A DNA stretch of 64,000 bases from Paracoccus methylarcula (GCF_003007735.2 NZ_PXNQ02000010.1:1-64000); one strand, 5' to 3'. Shown: positions 46,800 to 57,252, counted from the first letter of the stretch. The notes: generated by a model from the letters alone, not told the origin. A program made the numbers and translations.

Positions 46800-48014
46800 C
46801 TATCCCGGCATCGCCTCGCGCAGCCAGCCATCGGCATAATCGACGCGCGTGCAGTCCGAGAACCGAGCCAGCCGGTCGAGTTCCGCCTCCAGCCGGGCGA
46901 GCCGGGCCTTGCCCATGCGCAGGCCGGGCTCGGGCCAGAAGGCGCGGACGGAAAGGCAACCGGTCTCGCGCATTGCCTTGGCATCGAGACGGCCGATCAG
47001 GCGCGCGCCTTCCATGACGGGAAAGACGTAATAACCGTATTTGCGCCTGGCCTCGGGGACGAAGATCTCGATCCGGTAGTGGAAACCGAACAGCCGCTCG
47101 GTCCGCTTGCGGTCGCGCAGGGCGGGATCGAAAGGCGACAGGATGCGCGCGCGTCCCGAGGGTGGCTCGGGGGTGTCTTTCGCCGTCTCGATCATCTCGG
47201 GGCGGGCATAGGCGCGATAGGCACGGCCATCCGCCCCCTCGATCCGTCCTTCGATCAAGCGCCCGGCGGCCATCTCGGCCAGGCACCAGTCGCGGGCCTC
47301 TGCCGGAGAGACCAGATCCCAGAAGGCCGCGATCTCGCCATGAGTGGCAAAGCCGAGCCGGTCCAGCGCCGCATGGCAGGCCCAGTCAATCGCGTGCTCC
47401 GAAGGGCTGGGCGCGCGATGCGTCTCGGGGATTACCTTTTCGGTGAGATCGTAGATCTTGCGGAAAGCCTCGCGCCGGGCGATGGCCAGATCGCCGCTGC
47501 GCCACAGATATTCCAGCGCCGCCTTGGCGGGCTGCCATTCCCACCAGCCGCCGCCATTCCCGGCCTTGCCGTCGCCGGCCTCGCCCGCCGTCAACGGTCC
47601 CGCGCGGGTGATCCGCGACAGCACCTCGTCGCATTCGCCCAGGAAGGTATCGCCCTGCCATTTCGGCCAGCGCTCTTCCATCCGCTTGCGGCTGCGGCGG
47701 AATTTCTCGTGCCAATGGGGAAAGAACCGGGTCGGGATGATGGCGGCGTCATGGGTCCAGTTCTCGAACAGGCTGCGTTCACGCTCCAGCAGCCGCGACA
47801 GCGTGGCGGGGCGGTAACGCTGCCTGCGCGACCACAGGATCATGTGATGGGCGCGGGCGACGGTCTGCACGCTGTCGACCTGCACGAAGCCCAATCGTTC
47901 GATCAGGGACTGGATCTCGTTCGGACCGGCGGGGCCGGTCGGCGGTTCCGCAAGCGCGTGACGGTCCAGGAACACCCGCCGCGCCGTCGCATTGTCGAGA
48001 TGAAAACCGGTCAT
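46800..48014 (-). CDS. Winged-helix YcaQ-type DNA repair protein
   Basis: A 404-residue cytoplasmic protein of the YcaQ/HTH_42 family, known in E. coli as a DNA interstrand-crosslink glycosylase. Landmarks are IQSLIERLGFVQVDSVQTVA, ARAHHMILWSRRQRY, FENWTHDAAIIPTRFFPHWH and RILSPFDPALRDRKRTERLF. The start MTGFHLDNATARR at 48014 was chosen because sequence upstream is not protein-like. Same strand as aroQ, 50 bp downstream. Family firm; activity in this organism inferred. Confidence 0.85.
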   Translation of the reverse strand: MTGFHLDNATARRVFLDRHALAEPPTGPAGPNEIQSLIERLGFVQVDSVQTVARAHHMILWSRRQRYRPATLSRLLERERSLFENWTHDAAIIPTRFFPHWHEKFRRSRKRMEERWPKWQGDTFLGECDEVLSRITRAGPLTAGEAGDGKAGNGGGWWEWQPAKAALEYLWRSGDLAIARREAFRKIYDLTEKVIPETHRAPSPSEHAIDWACHAALDRLGFATHGEIAAFWDLVSPAEARDWCLAEMAAGRLIEGRIEGADGRAYRAYARPEMIETAKDTPEPPSGRARILSPFDPALRDRKRTERLFGFHYRIEIFVPEARRKYGYYVFPVMEGARLIGRLDAKAMRETGCLSVRAFWPEPGLRMGKARLARLEAELDRLARFSDCTRVDYADGWLREAMPG

Positions 48015-48064
48015 GGCATAGCGATAGCGCGCCACGGCCGCCGCCGCAATCGCATCCGCGCGTC

Positions 48065-48496
48065 CTATTCCCCGATCAGCAGGACCGCGCGCCGGACCGC
48101 CGCGGCATAACCCTCGATGCCGAGGCCCGCGATCACCCCGTCGGCGCGCAGCGAGACATAGGAATGGTGGCGGAAGGGCTCGCGCTTGTGGACCTGGCTG
48201 ATATGGACCTCGAAGACCGGACCCTCGAATGCGTTCAGCGCGTCCAGCACCGCCACCGAGGTATGGGTCAGCGCGGCGGGATTGATGACGATGGCGGCGG
48301 CCTGTTCGCGGGCTTCGTGAATCCAGTCGACGATCTGGCCTTCCCAGTTCGATTGCAGACAACGGATCTCGTGCCCGCCCGCCGCATCGCGGCACAGCAA
48401 CTCGACATCCTCCAGCGTCTCGCGCCCGTAGATCTCGGGCTGGCGCTTGCCCAGCAGGTTCAGGTTCGGCCCGTTCAGCACATAGATGATCGCCAT
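48065..48496 (-). CDS. aroQ: 3-dehydroquinate dehydratase, type II
   Basis: It dehydrates 3-dehydroquinate in the shikimate pathway. The 143-residue protein has [18 protein letters not shown] with the catalytic Tyr, [17 protein letters not shown], and [20 protein letters not shown] with the catalytic His region. Length is normal for the type II enzyme. The ATG at 48496 gives [11 protein letters not shown]. It lies downstream of the UDP-glucose dehydrogenase gene on the same strand. Confidence 0.95.
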   Translation of the reverse strand: MAIIYVLNGPNLNLLGKRQPEIYGRETLEDVELLCRDAAGGHEIRCLQSNWEGQIVDWIHEAREQAAAIVINPAALTHTSVAVLDALNAFEGPVFEVHISQVHKREPFRHHSYVSLRADGVIAGLGIEGYAAAVRRAVLLIGE

Positions 48497-48527
48497 TGTC
48501 GTTCTCCGCCCCGGTTTCGCCTTGCCG

Positions 48528-49711
48528 TCAGTCTGACCCGAAAAGATCGCGTGTAAAGACCTTGTCGGCCACATCGGCAAGGGCCTCGGTCCGCCGATTG
48601 GCCAGGATCAGATCGGCCTCGGCCTTGAAGGCGTCAAGGTCGCGGATGACCCGGCTGTTGAAGAACAACTCGTCCTTCAGCACCGGCTCGTAGACGATCA
48701 CCTCGATCCCCTTGGCCTTGATCCGCTTCATGATCCCCTGGATCGAGCTGTCGCGGAAATTGTCCGAACCCGCCTTCATCACCAGCCGGTAGACCCCGAC
48801 CACGCGCGGCTTGCGCGCGATGATCCGTTCCGAGATGAAATCCTTGCGCGTCGTGTTCGACTGCACGATGGCCGAGATCAGGTTCTGCGGCACGTCCTCG
48901 TAATTGGCAAGCAACTGCTTGGTATCCTTGGGCAGGCAATAGCCGCCGTAACCGAAGCTGGGATTGTTGTAGTGATCGCCGATGCGCGGATCGAGCTGAC
49001 GCCGGTGACGATCTCGCGCGTGCTCAGCCCGTGCTGCAGGGCGTAGCTGTCCAATTCGTTGAAATAGGCGACGCGCAGGGCGAGATAGGTATTCGAGAAC
49101 AGCTTGATCGCCTCGGCCTCGACCGGGCCGGTGAACAGCACCGGCATGTCCTTGCGGATCGCCCCCTCGACCATCAGACCGGCAAAGCGATGCGCGGCCT
49201 CGCCATGATCGCCAACCACGATGCGCGAGGGATGCAGGTTGTCGTATAACGCCCGGCCTTCGCGCAGGAATTCGGGGGCAAAGATGATGCCGTCGAAACC
49301 GGTCTCGTGCCGCATCCTTGTGACGAAGCCCACCGGCACGGTGGATTTGACGATTATGGTGGCTTCGGGGGCGATCCGGCGCGCCTCCCTGATGACCGCC
49401 TCGACCGTCGAGGTGTCGAAGCGGTTGCTGCGCGGGTCGTAATTGGTCGGGGTTGCGACGATCACGAATTCCGCCCCCTTCATCGCGGCCTCCGCATCTG
49501 TGGTGGCCGAAAGCTGCAGGGGTTTTTCGGCCATGAATTCGGAGATTTCGCGGTCCTCGATGGGCGAGCGGCGGTTATTGACCATCTCGACCCGCGCCGG
49601 ATCGATATCGAAGGCACACACGTCATGGCTCTGGGCAAGCAAGACCGCATTCGACAGCCCGACATAGCCAAGCCCGGCAACGGCGATCGGAATATTCTGG
49701 CGCGGAGACAT
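48528..49711 (-). CDS. ugd: UDP-glucose 6-dehydrogenase (frameshifted)
   Basis: It oxidises UDP-glucose to UDP-glucuronate for polysaccharide synthesis. The N-terminal NAD domain has [29 protein letters not shown] and STVPVGFV, then [20 protein letters not shown]. The frame breaks near 48995: REIVTGVS should continue as [19 protein letters not shown] and then the catalytic [10 protein letters not shown], needing one base restored. The C-terminal half follows in the new frame. Joined length (~394) is normal. Confidence 0.86.
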
Positions 49712-49789
49712 GGTGTTTTCCCGGATTGATCGGATGGCAAGGCGTTCCAGCCGGTTTAGGGATTGCGCGGATTGCTGTCCAGTAACCGC

Positions 49790-51328
49790 TCAACCTGTGA
49801 TGGTTGCCGCCGGAACGCCGCCGCCGTCACGAAGTTCCAGCACCGGCTGTCCTTGCGGGTCACAGCGCAACAACAGGCAGGCATCCGCCATCGGCTTTTC
49901 CGGCGCGGCCTGTTGCCACAGGACCGCTCTATCCGGGGCGAGATACGAAAGCCTGCCATCGGGATCGAGAACCAGCCGCCCGGGCCGGCCCGAAGCCGGG
50001 GACCAGAGGGTTTTTTCATCCGCACCGATCAGTGCAACTCCGTGATCGGGATCATTGACCAGCCGTGCCGCGCCATCCGCGGCGGACAGGGATTGCCCGG
50101 GGTTCAGCACCGGGTTCAGGCGGCTGTCCAACCGGTCGGCAAAGCTGCACTCGCCCGCCAGGCTGCGCCGTATCTGCGCGCGCAGCGTGGCCGGGTTCCA
50201 GCCGTGATGCCCGGCGGCGGCGGACAGGATCATGGTCTTGGTGAATGCGGCCATCGGGGTCATGTCGCCCGCGCTGATCGCTCCGGCCTCGGATATCCAT
50301 GCGCCTGCGGCGTAATGGAATTCCCCGACCTGCCCGCCGATGACGCGGGTGCCGTCTACCACCACCACCCCGGCCTGCGTGGCAGCCTTCAGCGCCTTGC
50401 GGATCGCGCCCCGGCTGGCATCGCCGGTATCGCCCGAAGGAAAATTCCCCTCGCCATAGGATTCCAGCACGATCCCCCTGATCCCGGCTGCGACGGCATC
50501 CCCGATCATGCGGGCGAGGGGGGCGCTGTCCCCCTGGAAGCGTGTCGGAAAGGCGTTCAGCTGGATCACCGGATGCCTGTCCATCGCGGCGTCGATGGCG
50601 CTCAGCCGCTCGCGCGCCATCTGTCGCGCCTCCGAATCGTCCAGTGACAGATGCGGCGCGGCGGGGCCGGGCAGGGCGGTTGCATGACCGCGCCAGGCTC
50701 CGATCCCGGCCTCGGCCAAGGGCGGCAGATGCGGCGAATCGAAGGCGGCGAAGCGCGTGGTCGAGACCTTGATCGCCCGGTTGCCGCGCAGCAGCTTGCC
50801 ATCGAAGAACAGCGCCAGTTCGGGGATGCGCAACCGGGCACAGGCCAGCGCCCCGCAGAAATTGGCGAAGGCGTCGCTGCCCGCGTTCAGGACCAGCCCC
50901 TCGGGCGTGTCCCGGAACATCGGCAGTTGCGCCCCGGTCAGGATCACCGGCTTGGACAGGACGGCGCGACCGAAACCGTATTCGTCCGTGACGTTCAGCA
51001 GGAACGGCAGGGCCGCGCCGGAGAAATCCATCGTATCGGTGCCATGCAGGATCACGAAAGCGTCGTGATCGGCATAGGTGTTCAGCACCGCTTCGGCGAT
51101 CCGGCACCAGTCGCGGGGCTGCAGATTGGTGCTGTCCAGCGCGCCCGTGCCACGATCGGAGAAGCGCAGGGAACTGTCGAAATGCAGTTCCATTTCCGGC
51201 AGGGAAGCCGCGATCATCGGTGTCAGGATCGCCTTGGCGGCTTCGCCGAAACGGGCGGCGGACATGGGCACCAGGGGAAAGCCGACACTACTGATCGTGC
51301 CACCGGTATTGAGAATGCAGATCTTCAT
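49790..51328 (-). CDS. Asparaginase-family protein with C-terminal extension
   Basis: A 512-residue protein starting MKICILNTGGTISSVGFPLV. The asparaginase catalytic motifs are present: NTGGTIS with the nucleophilic Thr11 and FVILHGTDTMDFSGAALPF with T98-D99. The usual asparaginase fold is complete by ~residue 390 (ISAGDMTPMAAFTKTMIL). A further ~120 residues form a β-rich domain of unknown role (for example RPGRLVLDPDGRLSYLAPDR and LLLRCDPQGQPVLELRDG). No signal peptide, so probably cytoplasmic. The exact amide substrate is uncertain. Confidence 0.85.
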   Translation of the reverse strand: MKICILNTGGTISSVGFPLVPMSAARFGEAAKAILTPMIAASLPEMELHFDSSLRFSDRGTGALDSTNLQPRDWCRIAEAVLNTYADHDAFVILHGTDTMDFSGAALPFLLNVTDEYGFGRAVLSKPVILTGAQLPMFRDTPEGLVLNAGSDAFANFCGALACARLRIPELALFFDGKLLRGNRAIKVSTTRFAAFDSPHLPPLAEAGIGAWRGHATALPGPAAPHLSLDDSEARQMARERLSAIDAAMDRHPVIQLNAFPTRFQGDSAPLARMIGDAVAAGIRGIVLESYGEGNFPSGDTGDASRGAIRKALKAATQAGVVVVDGTRVIGGQVGEFHYAAGAWISEAGAISAGDMTPMAAFTKTMILSAAAGHHGWNPATLRAQIRRSLAGECSFADRLDSRLNPVLNPGQSLSAADGAARLVNDPDHGVALIGADEKTLWSPASGRPGRLVLDPDGRLSYLAPDRAVLWQQAAPEKPMADACLLLRCDPQGQPVLELRDGGGVPAATITG

Positions 51329-51519
51329 GGCCGTTTCCCTCGCTGCCGCCTCTTGCCTCATAGGCCGGGGCGGGGCGGGCGTCAAAGCGGGGAGGGGGCA
51401 GCCGGCGTATGTGTCGCAAGCATGATCAACCAAGATGGGAGCTTACGCGTTTATTTCAAGAACTCGTAAACCGTCCAGTTTCGCGTTAACCTTTTCCTCG
51501 CCAGCAGAGGAATGCCAGC

Positions 51520-51981
51520 ATGACAATCAGCTTTACAGTCAATGGAGAAGAGCGCAGCGTCGATGTCGATCCCGATACGCCGCTGCTCTGGGTTCTGCGG
51601 GACGAATTGCGCCTGACGGGAACCAAGTTCGGTTGCGGCATCGCGCAATGCGGTGCCTGCACGGTGCATCTGGACGGCTCGCCGCGCCGTTCCTGCGTGA
51701 CGCCGGTTTCCATGGTTGAGGGTTCGGATATCACCACGATCGAGGGGCTGAGCGGCCCCGAGGCAGAGGCGGTGCAGGCCGCTTGGCGCGCGCTCGACGT
51801 GCCGCAATGCGGCTATTGCCAGTCCGGTCAGGTGATGAGCGCGACGGCGCTCTTGCAGCAGGTCTCCTCGCCGAGCGACGAGGATATCGACAACGCGATG
51901 GCCGGGAATATCTGCCGCTGCGCCACCTATGTCCGCATCCGGCAGGCGATCCATGACGCCGCCAAGACATTGGAGGGCTGA
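51520..51981 (+). CDS. Molybdenum hydroxylase [2Fe-2S] subunit (IorA type)
   Basis: A 153-residue electron-transfer subunit of a xanthine dehydrogenase-family enzyme. The plant-type cluster ligands are C39, C44, C47 and C59 ([12 protein letters not shown]). The second cluster uses C97, C100, C132 and C134 (QCGYCQSGQ and CRCATYVRI). This is the isoquinoline 1-oxidoreductase alpha (IorA) pattern. Directly followed by the large subunit three bases later. Confidence 0.92.
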   Translation: MTISFTVNGEERSVDVDPDTPLLWVLRDELRLTGTKFGCGIAQCGACTVHLDGSPRRSCVTPVSMVEGSDITTIEGLSGPEAEAVQAAWRALDVPQCGYCQSGQVMSATALLQQVSSPSDEDIDNAMAGNICRCATYVRIRQAIHDAAKTLEG

Positions 51982-51984
51982 GCC

Positions 51985-54123
51985 ATGAATATCCATACCA
52001 GCCGCCGCGCCTTCCTGTCCGGGCTGATTGTCGCGGTCGCCCTTCCGGGGCTTGCCCGCGCGCAGCAGAAATCCGGCGCGGCCGCGTTTTTCAACGAGCT
52101 TCCCGAGGGCTCGGGCGAGATGTCGGCCAATGCCTTCATCCGCGTGGCCCCCGACAATACCGTGACCGTCCTCATCAAGCATATCGAGTTCGGGCAGGGA
52201 CCCTATACGGGCCTGACCACGCTTGTCGCCGAAGAGATGGATGCCGACTGGTCGCAGATGCGCGCCGCAGCCGCCCCCGCCGATGTCGAGAAATACGCCA
52301 ATCTCGCCTTCGGGATGCAGGGCACCGGCGGCTCGACGGCGATGGCCAACAGCTTCATGCAGATGCGCAAGGCCGGGGCCGGGGCGCGGGCAATGCTGGT
52401 CGCCGCTGCCGCCGAGCGTTTCGGCGTGCCCGCCGATCATATCACCATCGACAAGGGCATTATCAGCGCCGGCGATCAATCCGCGACATTCGGCGAATTG
52501 GCCGAGGCCGCCGCGCAGCAGACCGCGCCCGAGGATCCGCCGGTGAAGGATCCCGCCCAGTTCAAGCTGATCGGCACCGATCTTCCCAAGGTGGACAGCA
52601 GCGCCAAGACGGATGGCTCGGCGCAGTTCACCCTGGATGTCTATCGCGACGGCATGCTGACCGTGGTGGTCGCGCATCCGCCGAAATTCGGGGCGAAGGT
52701 GGCAAGCTTCGACGACAGCGCCGCCTTGCAGGTCTCGGGGGTGCAAAAGGTCGCGCAGGTGCCGACCGGCGTCGCGGTCTATGCCGATAATACCTATGCC
52801 GCGCTGAAGGGGCGCGACGCGCTGGAAATCGAGTGGGACGAGGCCGAGGCCGAGACCCGTTCGAGCGATGCGATGATCGAGGAATGGACCACAGCCGCCA
52901 AGGCAGGCGGGAAATGGGAGGTCGTCAAGACCGGCGATGTCGAGGCCGCCCTGGAAGGCTCCGAAATTGTCGAGGCCACCTATGTCTTCCCCTATCTCGC
53001 CCATACCCCGATGGAGCCGCTGGATGCTGTGGTCGAGCTGCGCGACGGCGAGGCCGAGGTCTGGATGGGCAGCCAGATGCAGACCGGGGACCAGGGCACC
53101 ATCGCCAAGATCCTCGGCGTCGAGAATGTCCGCCTGCACACGATGCTGGCGGGTGGCAGCTTTGGCCGCCGCGCCACGCCCGACTCGCATTTCGCCGCCG
53201 AGGCGGCCGAGGTCGCCAAGGCCAATGGCAAGGGCGCGGTCAAGCTGATGTGGACGCGCGAGGATGACGTGCAGGGCGGCTATTACCGCCCGCTCACGGT
53301 CCATCACATGCGTGCCGCGCTGGATGATCAGGGCGGCATCAAGGCATGGGATCACGGCATCGCCGCGCAATCGGTGGTCATGGGCACGCCATTCGAGGCG
53401 ATGCTGCAGGGCGGCCCCGACTTCACCGCCTTCGAGGGCGCGAACGAGCTGCATTACGCCATGGCCAATCACCGGCTGCGTTGGGCGCAGATGGAATCGC
53501 CGATCCCGACGCTGTGGTGGCGCTCGGTCGGGCATACCCATACCGGCTATGCGGTCGAATGTTTCATCGACGAGTTGCTGGAGAAAGCGGGCAAGGATCC
53601 GATCGAAGGCAGGCTTGCGCTGATGGGCGATGACCATCCCCGCGAGAGGGCCGTGCTCGAGCGCGTGGCCGAGATGGCCGACCAGTCGGGCGATTACGGT
53701 TATGGCGTGGCGGTGGTCAAATCCTTTGGCACCTATGTCGCGCAAATCGCCGAGATCGAGGATCGCGGCGGCATTCCACATGTCCACCGGGTCTGGTGCG
53801 CGGTCGATTGCGGGCTGGCCGTCAATCCCAATGTCGTGCGCGCGCAGATGGAGGGGGGTATCGGCTACGGCATCTCTGCCGCGCTTTACAGCGAGATCAC
53901 GCTGGACGAGGGCGGCCTGATCCGGCAGCAAAACTGGGACAGCTACCGCATCCTGCGCATCCCCGAGATGCCCGCCATCGAGGTGGTGATCATCCCCTCT
54001 GCCGAGGCGCCCACCGGCGTCGGCGAACCCGGCACCCCGCCGATCGCCCCGGCCATCGCCAATGCGTGGCGCCGGATGACCGGCAATGCCACTCGCCGCC
54101 TGCCCATCATCCCGGTCGCATGA
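51985..54123 (+). CDS. Molybdopterin-binding subunit, IorB type
   Basis: A 712-residue molybdenum-cofactor subunit. The N-terminus has a Tat-like signal ([20 protein letters not shown]), so the enzyme is probably exported folded to the periplasm. Landmarks include [54 protein letters not shown] and [18 protein letters not shown]. These match the IorB branch of aldehyde/isoquinoline oxidoreductases. The substrate may be an aldehyde or N-heterocycle. Confidence 0.92.
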   Translation: MNIHTSRRAFLSGLIVAVALPGLARAQQKSGAAAFFNELPEGSGEMSANAFIRVAPDNTVTVLIKHIEFGQGPYTGLTTLVAEEMDADWSQMRAAAAPADVEKYANLAFGMQGTGGSTAMANSFMQMRKAGAGARAMLVAAAAERFGVPADHITIDKGIISAGDQSATFGELAEAAAQQTAPEDPPVKDPAQFKLIGTDLPKVDSSAKTDGSAQFTLDVYRDGMLTVVVAHPPKFGAKVASFDDSAALQVSGVQKVAQVPTGVAVYADNTYAALKGRDALEIEWDEAEAETRSSDAMIEEWTTAAKAGGKWEVVKTGDVEAALEGSEIVEATYVFPYLAHTPMEPLDAVVELRDGEAEVWMGSQMQTGDQGTIAKILGVENVRLHTMLAGGSFGRRATPDSHFAAEAAEVAKANGKGAVKLMWTREDDVQGGYYRPLTVHHMRAALDDQGGIKAWDHGIAAQSVVMGTPFEAMLQGGPDFTAFEGANELHYAMANHRLRWAQMESPIPTLWWRSVGHTHTGYAVECFIDELLEKAGKDPIEGRLALMGDDHPRERAVLERVAEMADQSGDYGYGVAVVKSFGTYVAQIAEIEDRGGIPHVHRVWCAVDCGLAVNPNVVRAQMEGGIGYGISAALYSEITLDEGGLIRQQNWDSYRILRIPEMPAIEVVIIPSAEAPTGVGEPGTPPIAPAIANAWRRMTGNATRRLPIIPVA

Positions 54124-54137
54124 GAAAGGAGACCCGC

Positions 54138-54734
54138 ATGAAACGCTTCCCCCTTTCGCTTGCGCTGGCAACAGTGCTGGCCTTTCCGGCGATGGCGCAG
54201 GATCTGCGCGCGCCCGCCGATTTCGACAGCATCGAGGATCAGACCGAACGCTCGGCGGCGATCTTCGAAGAGATGGGCAAGGTCCTGACCCATCCACGCT
54301 GCCTGAACTGTCACCCCAAGGGCGGCCCGACACAGGGCGACGACATGCAGCCGCATGAGCCTCCGGTGGTGCGGGGCGATGCCGATTTCGGCGCGCCCGG
54401 CATGACCTGCAACACCTGCCACGGTGCCGAGAATTTCGAGACCACCGGCGTCGGCGGGATCGAGAGCATTCCCGGCCACGAGCCATGGTCGCTCGCCCCG
54501 GTCGAGATGGCCTGGGCGGGGCTTGGCCTTGGCGAGATCTGCGAGCAGCTCAAGGATCCGGAACGCAATGGCGACCGCTCGCTGGAGGAGCTGCACGAGC
54601 ATATGGCCGAGGACGGTCTTGTCGGTTGGGGCTGGGAGCCCGGAGAGGGCCGCACCCCCGCACCGGGCTCGCAGGAACTGTTCGGCCAGCTGACCCAGGC
54701 CTGGATCGACACCGGCGCGGCCTGTCCGGGTTAA
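54138..54734 (+). CDS. Periplasmic two-haem c-type cytochrome, electron acceptor of IorAB
   Basis: A 198-residue exported cytochrome with a signal peptide ([18 protein letters not shown]) and two CXXCH haem motifs (CLNCH and CNTCH) about 40 residues apart. AGGAGA precedes the ATG. It follows iorB by 14 bp, so it should take electrons from the molybdenum enzyme to the respiratory chain. A diheme cytochrome is the usual companion of periplasmic Ior-type enzymes. Confidence 0.88.
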   Translation: MKRFPLSLALATVLAFPAMAQDLRAPADFDSIEDQTERSAAIFEEMGKVLTHPRCLNCHPKGGPTQGDDMQPHEPPVVRGDADFGAPGMTCNTCHGAENFETTGVGGIESIPGHEPWSLAPVEMAWAGLGLGEICEQLKDPERNGDRSLEELHEHMAEDGLVGWGWEPGEGRTPAPGSQELFGQLTQAWIDTGAACPG

Positions 54735-54780
54735 CCGGCGGGCGCCTGCCTGCGGCGTGGGCGGTCCCTCGTCTTCCTGC

Positions 54781-55128
54781 TCAGGGGTCGCCCATGGCGG
54801 GATTATCCATGCCGGGGCGGCGGGTCAGGTAATTGCCCATTCCGGGCGGAGGGACGCTTGCCATCAGCCAGGCAATGGCGAAGGCGAGTATCACCCAGAG
54901 ACCAGGGGCCCGCCATCGCGGCATGCCGAGTCCGGCCAGAAGCGTGGCGGCCTCATCCGCCTTTTCGGCGGGAACGAAGATCTTCACGCCGCCCACCGCC
55001 TGCGACCAGTTCGAAAGGGTCAGCCCGCTATGCCTGTCGGTCGCGATGGGCGAGAAGCCATGCGCCTCCAGCGCCCCAAGCACGAGGGCGACATCCGCCG
55101 CCCCCTCCGCGATGGCAATCCTCTGCAT
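54781..55128 (-). CDS. Small DUF2007-like membrane protein
   Basis: A 115-residue protein. Residues 1-75 (IAIAEGAADVALVLGALEAH, GVKIFVPAEKADEAATLLAG) form a DUF2007-like small α/β domain. A membrane helix follows (LWVILAFAIAWLMASV), and the short tail is Pro/Gly-rich. The start MQRIAIAEG was chosen because residues before it are not protein-like. Function unknown. Confidence 0.6.
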   Translation of the reverse strand: MQRIAIAEGAADVALVLGALEAHGFSPIATDRHSGLTLSNWSQAVGGVKIFVPAEKADEAATLLAGLGMPRWRAPGLWVILAFAIAWLMASVPPPGMGNYLTRRPGMDNPAMGDP

Positions 55129-55235
55129 CCGCCGTCCCGTTCCTTTTTCCGGCCTGTCAGCCAAACCCGGCTGCCCCATATCATTGCCACGCTGCGGGAC
55201 GGCGGGAAATAGGTGTTGTTACCTCCTCCCGGACT

Positions 55236-55565
55236 CTATCCCGGCAGTTTCGGCGTCTCTCCCGGCGCGGTGGTGAAGGCATCCGACCAGTCGGGATGCC
55301 TGGCATATTGCGCCTGCACATAGGGGCAGAGCGGGATGATCCGGAACCCGCTCGCGCGGGCATCCTCGACCATATGCCGGACCAGCGCGCCCGCCGCCCC
55401 GGTGCCGCGCAACTCCTCGGGGGCGCCGGTGTGATCGGCGCTGATCCGGTTCCCGGCCCGCCGGGTAAAGGTCAATTCGGCCTCGGCATCGATGCCCGCG
55501 ACGCGCGCCACGTAGCGGCCATGGCGGTCGTCAATTTCCTCGCGGGTGACGGTGATTTCGGTCAT
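55236..55565 (-). CDS. GNAT-family N-acetyltransferase, YjdJ type
   Basis: A 109-residue acetyltransferase-like protein. The core YVARVAGIDAEAELTFTRR, DHTGAPEELRGTGAAGALVR and ARASGFRIIPLCPYVQAQYA match the short GNAT/YjdJ family, in which RGTGAAG is the acetyl-CoA loop. Substrate unknown. It starts one base after the hydrolase-dioxygenase fusion, so both are probably in one operon. Confidence 0.82.
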   Translation of the reverse strand: MTEITVTREEIDDRHGRYVARVAGIDAEAELTFTRRAGNRISADHTGAPEELRGTGAAGALVRHMVEDARASGFRIIPLCPYVQAQYARHPDWSDAFTTAPGETPKLPG

Positions 55566-55566
55566 C

Positions 55567-57084
55567 TCATGCTCCTTTCAGCCAGTCCTGCGCAGCGGCC
55601 AGATCGGCCTGCGCCAGTTCATGCCCGGCCGGAACGGTCCGGGCGTCCAGATCGGCGCCACTGGCCCGGAGCCAATCATTCAGGCGCGCGGCATGGGGGC
55701 CATAAGGGTCATGCGCACCGGCCAGTGTCAGGACCCTTGTGCCGGTCAGATCGGGCTCGGGCAAGTCCTCCAGCACCGCCATGGGCCGGATCAGGATCGC
55801 CCGGCGCAAAAGCACCGGATAAAGCCCCATCACCGCCCCCGCGAAATTCGCGCCATTGGAATAGCCCAGCACGGTGATCCGCTCGGGGTCCAGGTCATAG
55901 GCGGCAATCGCCCCGCTCATGAAGGCGTCGAAGGCAGTGGCCTCGGCGCGGATATCCTGCTGGTCGAAACTGGTCATCGACAGGCGGCGGAAAAACCGCG
56001 CGACGCCCTCTTCGTTCGACCTCCCGCGCAAGCCGAGCAGGGTCGCATTCGGGTTCAGATGATGGGCCAGCGGCATCAGGTCGGCCTCGTTCCCGCCGGT
56101 GCCATGCAGCAGCAGCAGGGTCGAGCCGTCGGGTTGATCGGGCCGGTGGATGCGGTGGGTGAAGGGAAGAACTCTCATCGGGAACCTTTCCTCGCCCGGA
56201 CGGGCGAATTGCGGCAACAAGACGCGCAGATCATCGGCGCGCTCCGCGAAATGCGGCGGGGTCATCAGGATCTCGCCCAGATGGCCGGGGGCCTCGTCGA
56301 TACCCATGCCGGGGCCGTCCGTGGCCAGCTCGATCAGGATTTCCCCCGGCTCGCGGATATAGAGCGAGGTGAAATACTTGCGGTCATGGACCGTCACCTC
56401 GCCGCTGTTCAGACGCGACAACGCGGCGCGATGGGCCTCGATGGCGGGCACATCCGGCATCCGCAGCGCGACATGATCGATCACGCCCGTGCCGGGAATG
56501 CCCGCCACGAAACCCGAGGCATCGCGGATGTCCAGCGCATCGCTGTCCGAGACCAGCCGCGTCACGCCGCCCTCGACCGGCCCGGCGCGATAGCCGAAAC
56601 GGCTCAGGAATGCGGCGGTCTGCTCCGGCAGTTCGGACCAGAGCGTGACGGCGCGCAGCCCATGCGGGGCGGCGGGCCAGCCGGTGTCGGGAACATCCGC
56701 GCCGACGAGCTTGACGATGATCCCGTCGGGATCCTTCAGGCGCAGCACCGGTTCGCCGAATTCGCGCGACGGCCCCTCGATCCGCAACTGGCGCTGCATG
56801 GCGCGGGTCAGCCAGTCGCCGATCCGGGCGCGGGGAATGGCCAGCGCGATCTCGGCCACCTGCCCATGGCCCACGCGGCCGGTCGCCCCATCCTGCCAGA
56901 CAAGGAAACTGACCAGCGTTCCGGGATCGGCGGTCGCATTGCCATAAAACAGGTGAAGCTGTTCGGCATCCTCGAAACCGGCGCTCTGCTTGACCAGCGA
57001 CAGGCCCAGAAAGCCCATCCATAAATCGACATTCGCCTGCACATCGCGGGTGATGGCCGTCACATGATGAATTCCGCTGGTCAT
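55567..57084 (-). CDS. Ring-cleaving VOC dioxygenase fused to alpha/beta hydrolase
   Basis: A 505-residue fusion. Residues ~1-280 are two VOC repeats of the MhqO-type ring-cleaving dioxygenase, with likely metal ligands H7 (IHHVTAITRD), H204 (VIDHVALRM) and E252 (ILIELATDGP). Residues ~310-505 form an MhqD-like carboxylesterase with the oxyanion segment LLLLHGTGGNE, nucleophile S409 in LGYSNGAN, D459 (GAHDPYG) and H488 (AGHEL). In Bacillus the two activities are encoded separately. The start is MTSGIHHVT; the longer open frame upstream is antisense to the pirin gene. The enzyme probably opens quinone or catechol rings and hydrolyses the product. Confidence 0.88.
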   Translation of the reverse strand: MTSGIHHVTAITRDVQANVDLWMGFLGLSLVKQSAGFEDAEQLHLFYGNATADPGTLVSFLVWQDGATGRVGHGQVAEIALAIPRARIGDWLTRAMQRQLRIEGPSREFGEPVLRLKDPDGIIVKLVGADVPDTGWPAAPHGLRAVTLWSELPEQTAAFLSRFGYRAGPVEGGVTRLVSDSDALDIRDASGFVAGIPGTGVIDHVALRMPDVPAIEAHRAALSRLNSGEVTVHDRKYFTSLYIREPGEILIELATDGPGMGIDEAPGHLGEILMTPPHFAERADDLRVLLPQFARPGEERFPMRVLPFTHRIHRPDQPDGSTLLLLHGTGGNEADLMPLAHHLNPNATLLGLRGRSNEEGVARFFRRLSMTSFDQQDIRAEATAFDAFMSGAIAAYDLDPERITVLGYSNGANFAGAVMGLYPVLLRRAILIRPMAVLEDLPEPDLTGTRVLTLAGAHDPYGPHAARLNDWLRASGADLDARTVPAGHELAQADLAAAQDWLKGA

Positions 57085-57252
57085 GGCATGACTCCTTCCT
57101 GTCCGCAAACCAAGATGCGCCTCCGGCCCGCCCGGCACCAGCAAGGCTTTGCCCAACCCGGTGTTCGCGTTTGCCGAACGAATCTTCCCTTGGCGGTTCG
57201 GCGGAATCGGACCATCCTGTGAACAGGCCACAGGAGCCAAAGGAGGATCGCC

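Noticed and set aside
51451..54486. A 1011-residue open frame on the minus strand
   Set aside because: It lies wholly opposite the iorA-iorB-cytochrome genes, whose motifs are clear. G+C-rich codon bias keeps antisense frames open. Its residues are low-complexity and match no family.
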